The position numbers were made by a program, and so were the translations under genes. From the NCBI GenBank assembly GCA_017412265.1, contig JAFPYK010000157.1:1-19545 (forward strand): a stretch of 19,545 bases of DNA. The letters are read 5' to 3'. Within the stretch, counting starts at the first letter, position 1. Every line of letters begins with the position of its first letter. Below the pieces are notes generated by a model. The model did no database searches. It saw nothing but the letters and a program-made list of their open reading frames with translations, and was not told the origin of the DNA. This DNA is from Lachnospiraceae bacterium. GTDB lineage: Bacteria > Bacillota > Clostridia > Lachnospirales > Lachnospiraceae. Positions 1 through 6,645 of the stretch are shown here, piece after piece.

Positions 1-827
1 CCCTGGCCGGGGCGCTCGCCTCTGCGGAGGCGAGGTTCGATCTGGCCGAAGATGATGTCGGGCACGTATTTCACGGAGGGGACGAGGAAGTCGGGCTTGG
101 AGGCCGCGAGCTCGTCGTAGTTGTTGGAGCCGCTGGCGTAGAGGCCGATGGTCCAGACGCCTGCGTTGTTGCCGCACTTCATGCCTGCGGCGGTGTCATC
201 GATCTTGACGACGGCTTCGCAGGGGATGACCTTGCCGGTGAGCTTGTAGGCGCTGAGCATGCAGTCATAGACCATGAAGGGGCTGGGGCGGCCGGGCACT
301 TTCTCGGAGTTGGTTACGACGTCGAAGCGCATGCCAAACTTGTCCTCAAGGACCTTGTTGAGGGCAAGGGAGTCTTCTTCGAAGTAGCCGGTGTCGCAGC
401 CGATCAGGATGCCGGCGGCGCGCATCTCTTCGAGGGCCTGGACGGCGCCCTCGACGGGGCGGGCGAGGTCTTCGTCAACGATGTATTTGCTCATCAGGGG
501 ACGGAAGGCGGCGAGTACGGCATTGTAGTCGTCCTCGTTCCAGGGACGGCCGTACTTGGCCTGCCACTGGGCGCTGACGTCGGGGTCGTTCATGAGCATG
601 CGCAGGTGGGTGGGCTTGAATGCGCCCATCGGCTTGCGGATGGTGGCCCAGTCGCACTCGATACCGAAGGAGCGGAGTGCCTCGTAGAAGGGGACGACGG
701 GGGCTTTGCAGCCGCGCAGGACGTCTAAGGGCCAGCGGTGGCGAAGGTCGCAGGGGCCGTCGCAGAAGGTGCCGGCGGTGTCTAATACCGCGAGTTCGAT
801 CTTGCCGGTGTAGCGTCTGTTATACAT
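1..827 (-). CDS. Phosphonatase-like HAD hydrolase, 3' end cut by window
   Basis: 275 codons are open from ATG at 827 to the window edge, so the last residues and the stop are missing. The protein looks like the phosphonoacetaldehyde hydrolase (PhnX) branch of the HAD superfamily, cytosolic enzymes that cleave a C-P bond. Motif I is LDTAGT with the nucleophile Asp16 and, two residues on, Ala18 instead of the acidic residue of most HAD phosphatases, as in PhnX. IRKPMGAFK places Lys71 where PhnX has its Schiff-base lysine. GRPSPFM (179-185) and VKIDDT with Asp210/211 match the later family motifs. The end, PRLRRGERPGQ, resembles the usual family C-terminus, so little is missing. AAAGGAGAT lies about 8 bases before the start. 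The gene is divergent from an RpiR-type regulator. No phosphonate transporter or transaminase is visible, so the true substrate is uncertain; it may be a phosphonatase-like paralogue. Family call strong, substrate weak. Confidence 0.85.
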   Translation of the reverse strand, partial: MYNRRYTGKIELAVLDTAGTFCDGPCDLRHRWPLDVLRGCKAPVVPFYEALRSFGIECDWATIRKPMGAFKPTHLRMLMNDPDVSAQWQAKYGRPWNEDDYNAVLAAFRPLMSKYIVDEDLARPVEGAVQALEEMRAAGILIGCDTGYFEEDSLALNKVLEDKFGMRFDVVTNSEKVPGRPSPFMVYDCMLSAYKLTGKVIPCEAVVKIDDTAAGMKCGNNAGVWTIGLYASGSNNYDELAASKPDFLVPSVKYVPDIIFGQIEPRLRRGERPGQ

Positions 828-903
828 GAGAATGATCTCCTTTCTGGAACTGTCTGTGGGAGTGTCCCTGCCGCGGGGCAGGGCAAATGTTTCATCTGAG
901 TTT

Positions 904-932
904 AGGGTAGCACAAGGCAGAGCGGAGGTCAA
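904..932 (-). promoter_or_regulatory. Promoter of the HAD hydrolase gene
   Basis: Read on the minus strand, TTGACC (927-932) and TACCCT (904-909) are separated by exactly 17 bases, a sigma-A-like pair pointing at the HAD gene. The predicted leader then carries a perfect 7-bp hairpin, CCCTGCC/GGCAGGG (866-883), before the ribosome binding site. It may be a simple mRNA structure; no known riboswitch was recognised. Confidence 0.65.
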
Positions 933-933
933 T

Positions 934-974
934 AATTATTTTAATAAAAGATTTGATTTTTTGAAATTATTTTA
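934..974. repeat. Direct repeat AATTATTTTA, candidate operator pair
   Basis: The 10-base sequence AATTATTTTA occurs at 934-943 and again at 965-974, 31 bases apart, about three helical turns. The second copy ends within two bases of the -10 box of the regulator gene, and the first lies just upstream of the divergent HAD promoter. This arrangement suits a regulator binding both sites, but AT-rich promoter DNA can give such repeats by chance. Confidence 0.4.
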
Positions 975-981
975 GTATAAT
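953..981 (+). promoter_or_regulatory. Promoter of the RpiR-type regulator
   Basis: TTGATT (953-958) and a perfect TATAAT (976-981) have a 17-base spacer. The predicted start of transcription is about 40 bases before the regulator's start codon. It is back to back with the HAD promoter, with the two -35 boxes only 20 bases apart, so one bound protein could affect both. Confidence 0.75.
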
Positions 982-1031
982 GAAGGTGGATACCGATGAC
1001 CTGACAGGACGGATGAACGGAAGTGGTGGAT

Positions 1032-1880
1032 ATGAATGGTTTGAACCTGATACAGCAGCAGTATTCTTCAATGTCTCCGGCGGAGAAGAGGATTGCGGAT
1101 TGTATATTGAAGGACCCGGCGCTGGTGACGAAATCGACGCTGGTGTTTCTTGCAAAGGAGGCGGGGGTTTCCCCGGGGAGCATTACAAATTTTGCGGCGT
1201 CTCTGGGCTTCTCGGGCTTCTCGCAGCTGAAGATTAACCTGGCGCAGAATCTCCCGGCGGAGGGGGAAGTGCGGACGGGAGCGGGCTCCGGGCAGAACCG
1301 GGTACTGCGCTCGATGATTGAGAGTGCGAGGTCTTCGTTTGAGGCGACGCTGGAGACGGTCTCGGAGGGGGATTTCTCCGAGGCTGCGGGGATCCTGGCT
1401 GGAGCCGGACGGATCATCGTGATCGGATTTGCGTATTCGGCACCGGTCGCGGAGGATCTTGCCTTCCGGCTGATGGCGCTGGGGATGCCGGCGCAGGCGA
1501 TGACGGATTCGCTGGCTGCTGACCTGGCGTGCTCGAGCCTGGGGGAGAGGGGCGTGCTTCTGGCAGTCTCTCATTCGGGGCGGACGAAGGAGGTCCTGCG
1601 TTGCGCGCAGACAGCGAAGCAGGCGGGGGCGAGGATCCTCAGCCTGACGAGTTATGCGAAGAGCCCGCTCGCGGAGCTGAGTAAGATTCATTTTGTTGCA
1701 GTGTCGAATGAGGCGCTCAATTACCAGGTGTCGATGACGGCGAGACTGACGCATCTGCTGCTGGGGGATTACCTGCTGGAGCTGACCGCGGAGCGGATCG
1801 GTGCGGGTGCCGTGGAGAGAGTGGATTCGATCCTGGATGTTCTGGAACAGAACCGTGAGGCGATTCGCGGCGGAGACTGA
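1032..1880 (+). CDS. RpiR-family transcriptional regulator (HTH + SIS)
   Basis: A 282-residue protein with the two-domain layout of the RpiR family, which control sugar, amino-sugar and polyol catabolism. Residues 1-75 form the HTH_6 domain; LAKEAGVSPGSITNFAASLG is the recognition helix region and GFSGFSQLK its typical end. Residues ~120-250 are a sugar isomerase (SIS) fold: GRIIVIGFAYSAP begins it and VSHSGRTKEV is the phosphosugar-binding loop of the family. The effector is therefore probably a phosphosugar. ATG at 1032 was chosen because GGAAG lies about 8 bases upstream and family members start just there; GTG at 1023 is an alternative adding three residues. The gene sits between the divergent HAD gene and a dehydrogenase 58 bases downstream, likely one transcript with the latter. 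It probably regulates this cluster and itself. Confidence 0.9.
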   Translation: MNGLNLIQQQYSSMSPAEKRIADCILKDPALVTKSTLVFLAKEAGVSPGSITNFAASLGFSGFSQLKINLAQNLPAEGEVRTGAGSGQNRVLRSMIESARSSFEATLETVSEGDFSEAAGILAGAGRIIVIGFAYSAPVAEDLAFRLMALGMPAQAMTDSLAADLACSSLGERGVLLAVSHSGRTKEVLRCAQTAKQAGARILSLTSYAKSPLAELSKIHFVAVSNEALNYQVSMTARLTHLLLGDYLLELTAERIGAGAVERVDSILDVLEQNREAIRGGD

Positions 1881-1938
1881 GCCGCGGGGCGTGAACGGTT
1901 TCAGGGGTTAGCGTGAAAAGAGAATGGAGGACAGAGAC

Positions 1939-2766
1939 ATGAGTGAGCACACAGAGATTAAGAAGCAGATGATCGTGGATTCGGAGAAGAAGCTTCTGCC
2001 GCCGGCGCTTTCGCTGTTTTCTCTGGAGGGGAAGACTGCGATCGTGACGGGCGCGAGCAGCGGGCTCGGCAGGGAGATCGCGATCGGATTTGCGATGGCG
2101 GGCGCGAATGTGATGCTTGTGGCGCGCCGGGAGGAGAAGCTTCGGGAGCTCGCGGAGGAGCTGAAGGATTTCCCGGTGGCGTGGTGCAAAGCGGACGTGT
2201 CGGAGACCGAGGATGTGAAGGCGATGGTCGAGGCGACCGTGGAGAGATTCGGGCGGATCGATGTGCTGGTCAATGACGCGGGGACGTCTCACCGGGGTGC
2301 GATCAAGGATTACCCGGATGAGCTCTACGATCAGATCATCAAGGCGAATATGCGCTCCTGCTGGCTGTGCCAGAAGTATGTGGGCATCCAGATGTTAAAG
2401 CAGGGCGACGGCGGAAGCATCATCAATATCGGTTCCGGGGCCGGGCACGACGGCAAGAAGGAGTCGGTGCATTACTGCGCGAGCAAGGGCGGCATGCTGA
2501 TGCTCTCGCGCGGCGCGGCGATCGAGTGGGCGAATGAGGGCATCCGTGTCAATATCGTGATGCCGGGCCAGTTTAAGACGCCTCTGCTTCACAAATGTAT
2601 CTCGATCGATCCGGATTATGTGGAGAAGGTGCTGCCGAGAATCCCGATCCACCGCTTCGGCGAGCCGCAGGAGATCGTGGGCATCTGCATCTATCTGGCG
2701 AGTGACAGTTCGTCCTTCATGACGGGCGGCGTGATCTACCTGGACGGCGGCGGCAACGCGCAGTAA
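1939..2766 (+). CDS. Short-chain dehydrogenase/reductase (gluconate 5-dehydrogenase-like)
   Basis: A 275-residue cytosolic NAD(P)-dependent oxidoreductase of the classical SDR family. The nucleotide-binding motif TGASSGLG is at 37-44, the structural motif is NDAG (112-115; usually NNAG), and the catalytic set is Ser166, Tyr179 and Lys183 (YCASK). MTGGVIYLDGGG near the end is the standard SDR C-terminal motif. The N-terminal ~25 residues before the Rossmann fold and overall pattern resemble gluconate 5-dehydrogenase-type sugar acid or polyol dehydrogenases, but the substrate cannot be read from sequence. ATG at 1939 was chosen because GGAGG lies 8 bases upstream; the ATG at 1924 overlaps that site. 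It follows the RpiR gene by 58 bases with no terminator, so it is probably co-transcribed with the regulator. Confidence 0.9.
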   Translation: MSEHTEIKKQMIVDSEKKLLPPALSLFSLEGKTAIVTGASSGLGREIAIGFAMAGANVMLVARREEKLRELAEELKDFPVAWCKADVSETEDVKAMVEATVERFGRIDVLVNDAGTSHRGAIKDYPDELYDQIIKANMRSCWLCQKYVGIQMLKQGDGGSIINIGSGAGHDGKKESVHYCASKGGMLMLSRGAAIEWANEGIRVNIVMPGQFKTPLLHKCISIDPDYVEKVLPRIPIHRFGEPQEIVGICIYLASDSSSFMTGGVIYLDGGGNAQ

Positions 2767-2782
2767 AGCGCGGATTATCCGC

Positions 2783-2811
2783 TTTACAAGTGCGGGCGGA
2801 ATCGCTATACT
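2783..2811 (+). promoter_or_regulatory. Promoter of the aldo/keto reductase gene
   Basis: TTTACA (2783-2788) and TATACT (2806-2811) have a 17-base spacer, 38 bases before the reductase start. A small hairpin, GCGGA-TTA-TCCGC, sits just upstream after the dehydrogenase stop and may reduce read-through. The reductase can therefore be expressed apart from the regulator and dehydrogenase. Confidence 0.65.
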
Positions 2812-2849
2812 CATGGATGACAATCATTTGCAAATGAGGAGGAATTGGG

Positions 2850-3805
2850 ATGCGTTATACAAGATTCGGCAAGACGGACCTGAATGTTTCTGTGATTACG
2901 GCCGGCACCTGGGCGATGGGCGGCGAGAGATACGGTGAGATGGATGACGAGCAGTCGATCGCCGCGATCCGCGCGATGCTGGACCAGGGCGTGAATATCA
3001 TCGACACGGCCCCCTGCTACGGCAACGGCCATTCGGAGAAGCTGGTCGCGAAGGCCATCAAGGGCTATGACCGCGACAAGCTGGTGATCGTGACGAAGTG
3101 CGGACTGATCTTTGATGAGGAGATTCCGGGCACGGGCTGCCGCAGGAATATCACCGCGCCTTCGATCGCGAAGGAGATCGATGATTCCAGAAGACGTCTG
3201 GATATGGATGTGATCGATGTCTACCTGGTGCACAAGCCGGACTTCCTGGGAACGCCCGTGGAAGAGACATTTTCCATGATGCAGAAGCTGAAGGATATCG
3301 GGAAGATCCGCCATATCGGCGTGTCGAATTATCCGGTAGAGCTGATGAAGGAAGCGGAGAAGTACGCGGAGATCGAAGTGATCCAGCCTCCTTATTCGAT
3401 GGTTGACCGGAAGGAGAAGGCGGTCCTGGAGATGCGAAGAGCCTGGATATGGGCGTGATGTCCTACGGGTCTCTCGGCGCGGGCTTCCTCTCGGGCAGAT
3501 ACCGGACGCGTCCGGACTGGCCGGAGGATGATTTCCGCTTCACGTTCTATGATTATTTCAATGAGCCGAAGTTCTCGAAGGGACAGAAGATGCTTGCGGT
3601 GATGGATGAGATCGCGGCGGAGCACGGTGTGCCGGTGGGCCAGGTGGCCATCAACTGGAACATCCAGTGCGGGCTTGTGGATACCGCGATTCTCGGCGCG
3701 AGCAAGGTGCGTCACGCCGAGGAGAACTGTGCGAGCACGCTGTGGTGCTTAAGTGAGGAAGAGATGGCGAGACTGGAGAAGGCGCTTGAGGAGTTCGAGG
3801 CGTAA
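2850..3805 (+). pseudogene. Aldo/keto reductase, interrupted by a one-base frameshift
   Basis: The reading frame from ATG 2850 (AGGAGGA 6-8 bases upstream) encodes the first ~194 residues of an aldo/keto reductase of the IolS type and then ends at 3458 with nonsense residues. The rest of the same protein continues in another frame up to 3805. The switch lies at about 3429-3436: between codons GAG and GCG only two bases remain, so one base is missing. Joined, the protein would be about 318 residues, normal for the family. The catalytic tetrad is intact: Asp52, Tyr57 (DTAPCYG), Lys83 (VTKCG) and His128 (YLVHKPD), then GKIRHIGVSNY. No slippery heptamer or downstream start site with a ribosome binding site supports programmed frameshifting. 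It is either a fresh pseudogene or a sequencing/assembly error. Substrate unknown; context suggests sugar or polyol metabolism. Confidence 0.85.
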
Positions 3806-3808
3806 GTC

Positions 3809-4543
3809 TCAGGGCTCGTTCGCGGGGTCCCAGGGGATCTGCAGCTCCTCGGGGACGGCTGAGGCGTCAAACCGGTAGTGCCCGGTGATCCTCATGGTCC
3901 GGTGGGAGAGGTAGTCCTCTTCGCGGTGGAGCTGTCCACCGTTGTGGATGATCCAGCAGATGCCTTCCTGATTGCGCCTGTCGGACACGATGCCGATGTG
4001 CTTATTGGAACCGAATATTACGATGTCACCCGGCTGCCATTCGGCGATTTCCGTGGGGTCCAGGGTCAGAGACTGAGCGTATTTCTCAAAGAATACCTTC
4101 AGGTTGACGACCCTGCGGAAATCAATGTTGCTGTCGGGTTTTTTAATGCGCGGATAGTCCTCGAGGGCGACGGCCACATCTGCGTCGACCATGGCGCGAA
4201 GATCGTAGCCGGCTTCGCGGAAGGCGCGCCAGATGACGTCTGCGCAGACGCCTTTGTTGTCGGGCGGCCAGCCGGTGTCCTGGTAGGACGAATCGTAGTC
4301 CGGATGGTTCTCGGCGTCTTTTCTGGCGCCGGCGAGGAAATCGGCGTAGTCGTCCTTGCCGTTCCCGTTAAAGTCGACCGGGCTTTTGAGGACACGGATG
4401 CCGAAGTCTTTCGCACTATAACCGCGGGAGGCAACGGGGATTCTGTATTTTAAGATGGCTGCCGCGGCAAGCAGGAGCAGAACCGCGGACACGATCAGAA
4501 GCAGGGGCGTGCGCCGCAGCGGCTCGATATCACTTCTCTTCAT
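3809..4543 (-). CDS. DUF1287 protein, membrane-anchored NlpC/P60-like
   Basis: A 244-residue protein with one N-terminal hydrophobic segment (about 12-31) after a basic start, so an uncleaved anchor or signal peptide placing the domain outside the membrane. The body matches the DUF1287 family (YijF-like): KGVCADVIWRAF, SNIDFRRVVNL, QPGDIVIFG, KHIGIVSD, IIHNGG and ITGHYR. Cys100, His182 and His200 are candidate active-site residues by analogy with NlpC/P60-type papain folds; family function is not established. Before the domain, residues 57-68 (DFNGNGKDDYAD) form an EF-hand/dockerin-like calcium loop with acidic or Asn side chains at positions 1, 3, 5, 9 and 12. ATG at 4543 was chosen for AAGGAGG 7 bases upstream. 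It converges on the aldo/keto reductase with 3 bases between stops, and no terminator is visible there. Confidence 0.85.
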   Translation of the reverse strand: MKRSDIEPLRRTPLLLIVSAVLLLLAAAAILKYRIPVASRGYSAKDFGIRVLKSPVDFNGNGKDDYADFLAGARKDAENHPDYDSSYQDTGWPPDNKGVCADVIWRAFREAGYDLRAMVDADVAVALEDYPRIKKPDSNIDFRRVVNLKVFFEKYAQSLTLDPTEIAEWQPGDIVIFGSNKHIGIVSDRRNQEGICWIIHNGGQLHREEDYLSHRTMRITGHYRFDASAVPEELQIPWDPANEP

Positions 4544-4565
4544 CAATACTCCCTCCTTTTCTGAC

Positions 4566-4574
4566 ATCATATCA
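4566..4574 (-). promoter_or_regulatory. Extended -10 element before the DUF1287 gene
   Basis: On the minus strand TGATATGAT (TGn plus TATGAT) lies 22 bases before the start codon. No good -35 is seen at 16-18 bases, which fits an extended -10 promoter. The predicted leader would be only about 16 bases, starting at the ribosome binding site. Confidence 0.4.
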
Positions 4575-4629
4575 CGTGCGGCTGTCCCCAGGGGAGAAGA
4601 AGGCCTTAGGAAAATCTTGTGAAACTCTT

Positions 4630-4655
4630 AAAAATCCCCCGGCTTGCGGGGGATT
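4630..4655 (-). terminator. Terminator of the YprB-like nuclease gene
   Basis: AATCCCCC (4633-4640) and GGGGGATT (4648-4655) form an 8-bp stem with a 7-base loop. Read on the minus strand the stem is followed by a run of T (ATTTTTAA). It lies 68 bases beyond the nuclease stop codon and separates it from the DUF1287 gene. Confidence 0.8.
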
Positions 4656-4722
4656 GGCTCATGTACGGATCAAGGCGCGGCGCGAAGGGCTCCGCGTCAT
4701 GCCGGCGGACCGCATACAGGCT

Positions 4723-5826
4723 TCACAGCCGGTTCTTCTTCGTGAGGCCGGAGAGCAGCCAGAGGCTGTATGCCTTCAGAAATTCCGGGTCGTCTGCGAG
4801 GGCTTCTTCCCAGAGAAGATAGTTCGCCTTCGACTTGTATTCTTCGCGGAAGAGCGGGCGCGTGCCGGACGCACAGCCTGCATCCGCCGGGAGGAAGAGA
4901 CCGGCCCTGCGCTGGTAGCAGGTGGCCGCGGTGGCCTTCCTGCGGTAGGCGCTGTCGACGAACTCGCCGACGCTTTTGTGAACGGCCATATCTTCGGCGG
5001 TCAGGTAGTAGTAGTCCTTGTAATCCGGGAAGAAGTACTTCAGCTCTCCTTCGCGGAGAGGGACCCTGAAGACCAGGAGGTCGTCCGAACCGTCGCAGGT
5101 GAAGTGCTCTGCGCGGAAATGAATCGGCCGGGGCAGGGAATGCGTCGGGCGCAGTGTCAGGCACAGCTCCCCGTCAGAAGCCCGGCAGCCCGTGACGGCC
5201 GCATGGCCTTCGAGAAGCTGCGGGTAGGCCAGGAGCTCGGTCAGCTTCGGCAGGGACAAGACGTCCTCGCGGTTGTGCAGAAGCAGCGGGGCGAGGAATT
5301 CATCCGCGGGCTTCCGGCAGTAGTGTGCGCGGAGGAAGGTGCCGTAGACGGTGATGAGCTCGCCTCCGTCGTAGGGATCCTCGCGGTGGATGCCCATCAG
5401 GGCCTCCATCGTCTTCAGCTTCAGGTTCGGCGCGTCCAGGAGAAAGCCGCAGGGGCGCAGCTTCCGGTAGATATCCCAGTGGAGGATGCCCTCCAGCGTG
5501 TAGGGCTGGGCGTGGGCCCGCCATTTGGCCTCCAGGTAGGGGACGTCAAACATGTCCCCGTTGTACTGGACCGCGCAGCGGATGCCGGCGAGCTCTTCGC
5601 CGAATGCCGCAAGAAGCAGGGGCTCGCTGTCGTAATCGTCCGCGAACCACTGGGAGAGGGTCCAGACGCCGCCCTGCAGGCGCAGGGAGCTGATCAGGTA
5701 TAGGGAAGATGTATCGGGCGAGAGCCCGGTGGTCTCAATATCAAAATACAGGCACTGTTCGGGGGAGATTCCTTCCGGAAGGATGGGCTCCGCCGAGACG
5801 CTGACCGGTTCCTTGATCGTTAACAT
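4723..5826 (-). CDS. YprB-like ribonuclease H-fold (DEDD) nuclease
   Basis: A 367-residue protein of the YprB type, with an RNase H-like 3'-5' exonuclease domain in its N-terminal half. The expected acidic residues are all there: YFDIETTG with Asp29 and Glu31 (motif I), YNGDMFDVPYL with Asp94 (motif II), and HNREDV with Asp188 (motif III). These should bind two metal ions, so the domain is probably active. LKTMEALMG and RREDPYDG-like residues between motifs II and III also fit YprB. The C-terminal ~150 residues have no motif I recognise. Its natural substrate is not known in the family as far as I can say. ATG at 5826 was chosen because the ATG at 5853 lies where transcription would begin; the ribosome binding site (AAAGAG) is weak. 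It is divergent from ruvAB, which suggests but does not prove a role in DNA repair. Confidence 0.8.
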   Translation of the reverse strand: MLTIKEPVSVSAEPILPEGISPEQCLYFDIETTGLSPDTSSLYLISSLRLQGGVWTLSQWFADDYDSEPLLLAAFGEELAGIRCAVQYNGDMFDVPYLEAKWRAHAQPYTLEGILHWDIYRKLRPCGFLLDAPNLKLKTMEALMGIHREDPYDGGELITVYGTFLRAHYCRKPADEFLAPLLLHNREDVLSLPKLTELLAYPQLLEGHAAVTGCRASDGELCLTLRPTHSLPRPIHFRAEHFTCDGSDDLLVFRVPLREGELKYFFPDYKDYYYLTAEDMAVHKSVGEFVDSAYRRKATAATCYQRRAGLFLPADAGCASGTRPLFREEYKSKANYLLWEEALADDPEFLKAYSLWLLSGLTKKNRL

Positions 5827-5857
5827 CGCATTTCTCTTTTCTTTGGATTTCATTTTC

Positions 5858-5887
5858 AGTATAATATAAGCGGCCGGGCAAATGCAA
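5858..5887 (-). promoter_or_regulatory. Promoter of the YprB-like gene
   Basis: On the minus strand TTGCAT (5882-5887) and TATACT (5858-5863) are 18 bases apart. The transcript would start near 5850, giving a leader of about 25 bases before ATG 5826. It is back to back with the ruvA promoter, with 9 bases between the two -35 boxes. Confidence 0.6.
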
Positions 5888-5896
5888 GAGGCACGG

Positions 5897-5925
5897 TTGA
5901 CAAAAGCGAACAGATGTTCTATACT
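5897..5925 (+). promoter_or_regulatory. ruvAB promoter
   Basis: A perfect TTGACA (5897-5902), a 17-base spacer and TATACT (5920-5925), 33 bases before the ruvA start codon. Its spacer contains a LexA box, so the promoter is strong but probably repressed without DNA damage. Confidence 0.85.
5907..5920 (+). promoter_or_regulatory. LexA (SOS) box in the ruvA promoter
   Basis: CGAACAGATGTTCT matches the Gram-positive LexA/DinR box (CGAAC-N4-GTTCG) at 9 of 10 fixed bases; only the last differs. It fills the spacer and touches the first base of the -10 box, so bound LexA would block RNA polymerase. ruvAB is an SOS gene pair in many bacteria. No second such box was found in the window. Confidence 0.85.
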
Positions 5926-5958
5926 CGATGTATTGAATGCACGAATGGAGCGCAGTTT

Positions 5959-6573
5959 ATGTATGCATATATCAAGGGAGAGCTGACCGAGGTCCTGGAG
6001 GACCGGATCACGGTGGAGGCCGGCGGTGTCGGCTATGAGATCCTGGTGCCGGCGACGGTCTTCGACGAGCTGCCGGTGGTCGGCGATGAGTGTAAGATTT
6101 ATACGTATTTTCATGTGCGTGAGGACGCCAGGCAGCTGTACGGCTTCCTGTCGCGCAGTGATAAGAAGGTCTTTCAGCAGCTGCTGACGGTGAACGGGGT
6201 GGGCCCGAAGGGTGCCCTGGATATCCTGTCGGCGCTGAGCCCGGAGGATCTGCAGTTCGCGATTCTCTCGGAGGATGTGAAGGCGATTTCGAGCGCGAAG
6301 GGGATCGGCCTGAAGACCGCGAAGAAGCTGATCCTGGAGCTGAAGGACAAGATCTCGCTGGAGGAGTCGTTCGAGGAGAGCATCGCGAAGAAGACCGCGA
6401 AGAAGGCGAAGGCGGAGGAGCATTCGGTGACTTCGGATGCGGTCGAGGCGCTGACCGCGCTCGGCTATTCGCCGACGGAGGCCGCGAAGGCGGTGCGCGC
6501 GGTGCAGGTGACTGAGGAGATGGACGTGGAGGCCGTGCTGAAGGCGGCGCTGAAGAAGATGTCGTTCCGCTGA
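5959..6573 (+). CDS. ruvA: Holliday junction branch migration protein RuvA
   Basis: A 204-residue protein, standard length for RuvA, which binds four-way DNA junctions as a tetramer and recruits RuvB. Domain I starts with MYAYIKGELTEV. The two helix-hairpin-helix motifs of domain II are visible: LLTVNGVGPKGALDIL and ISSAKGIGLKTAKKLI. A charged linker (SIAKKTAKKAKAEE) leads to the RuvB-binding C-terminal domain (DAVEALTALGYSPTEAAKAV). ATG at 5959 was chosen because it starts the family's usual N-terminus and GGAG lies 8 bases upstream; a longer frame from 5914 would begin inside the promoter. It is 72 bases from ruvB and co-transcribed from an SOS-type promoter. No ruvC is visible, as expected in Firmicutes, which use RecU. 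Confidence 0.97.
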   Translation: MYAYIKGELTEVLEDRITVEAGGVGYEILVPATVFDELPVVGDECKIYTYFHVREDARQLYGFLSRSDKKVFQQLLTVNGVGPKGALDILSALSPEDLQFAILSEDVKAISSAKGIGLKTAKKLILELKDKISLEESFEESIAKKTAKKAKAEEHSVTSDAVEALTALGYSPTEAAKAVRAVQVTEEMDVEAVLKAALKKMSFR

Positions 6574-6645
6574 TAAGCGGAGGGGCGGCAGGCAGATACA
6601 CAGGCGGGACCCCGCGGGGGACCGGCCGGGAGCAGGAGTGGCAAG

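Noticed and set aside
15..34. Hairpin CTCGCCTC/GAGGCGAG as a terminator of the HAD gene
   Set aside because: It lies inside the still open coding frame and has no T run on the minus strand within the window.
3449..3805. A separate small gene for the second half of the aldo/keto reductase
   Set aside because: No ribosome binding site precedes ATG 3449 and the product is just the family's C-terminal part, so it is better read as the rest of a frameshifted gene.
4576..5703. A 375-codon plus-strand frame opposite the YprB-like gene
   Set aside because: It has no ribosome binding site or family motif and lies opposite a gene with full nuclease motifs.
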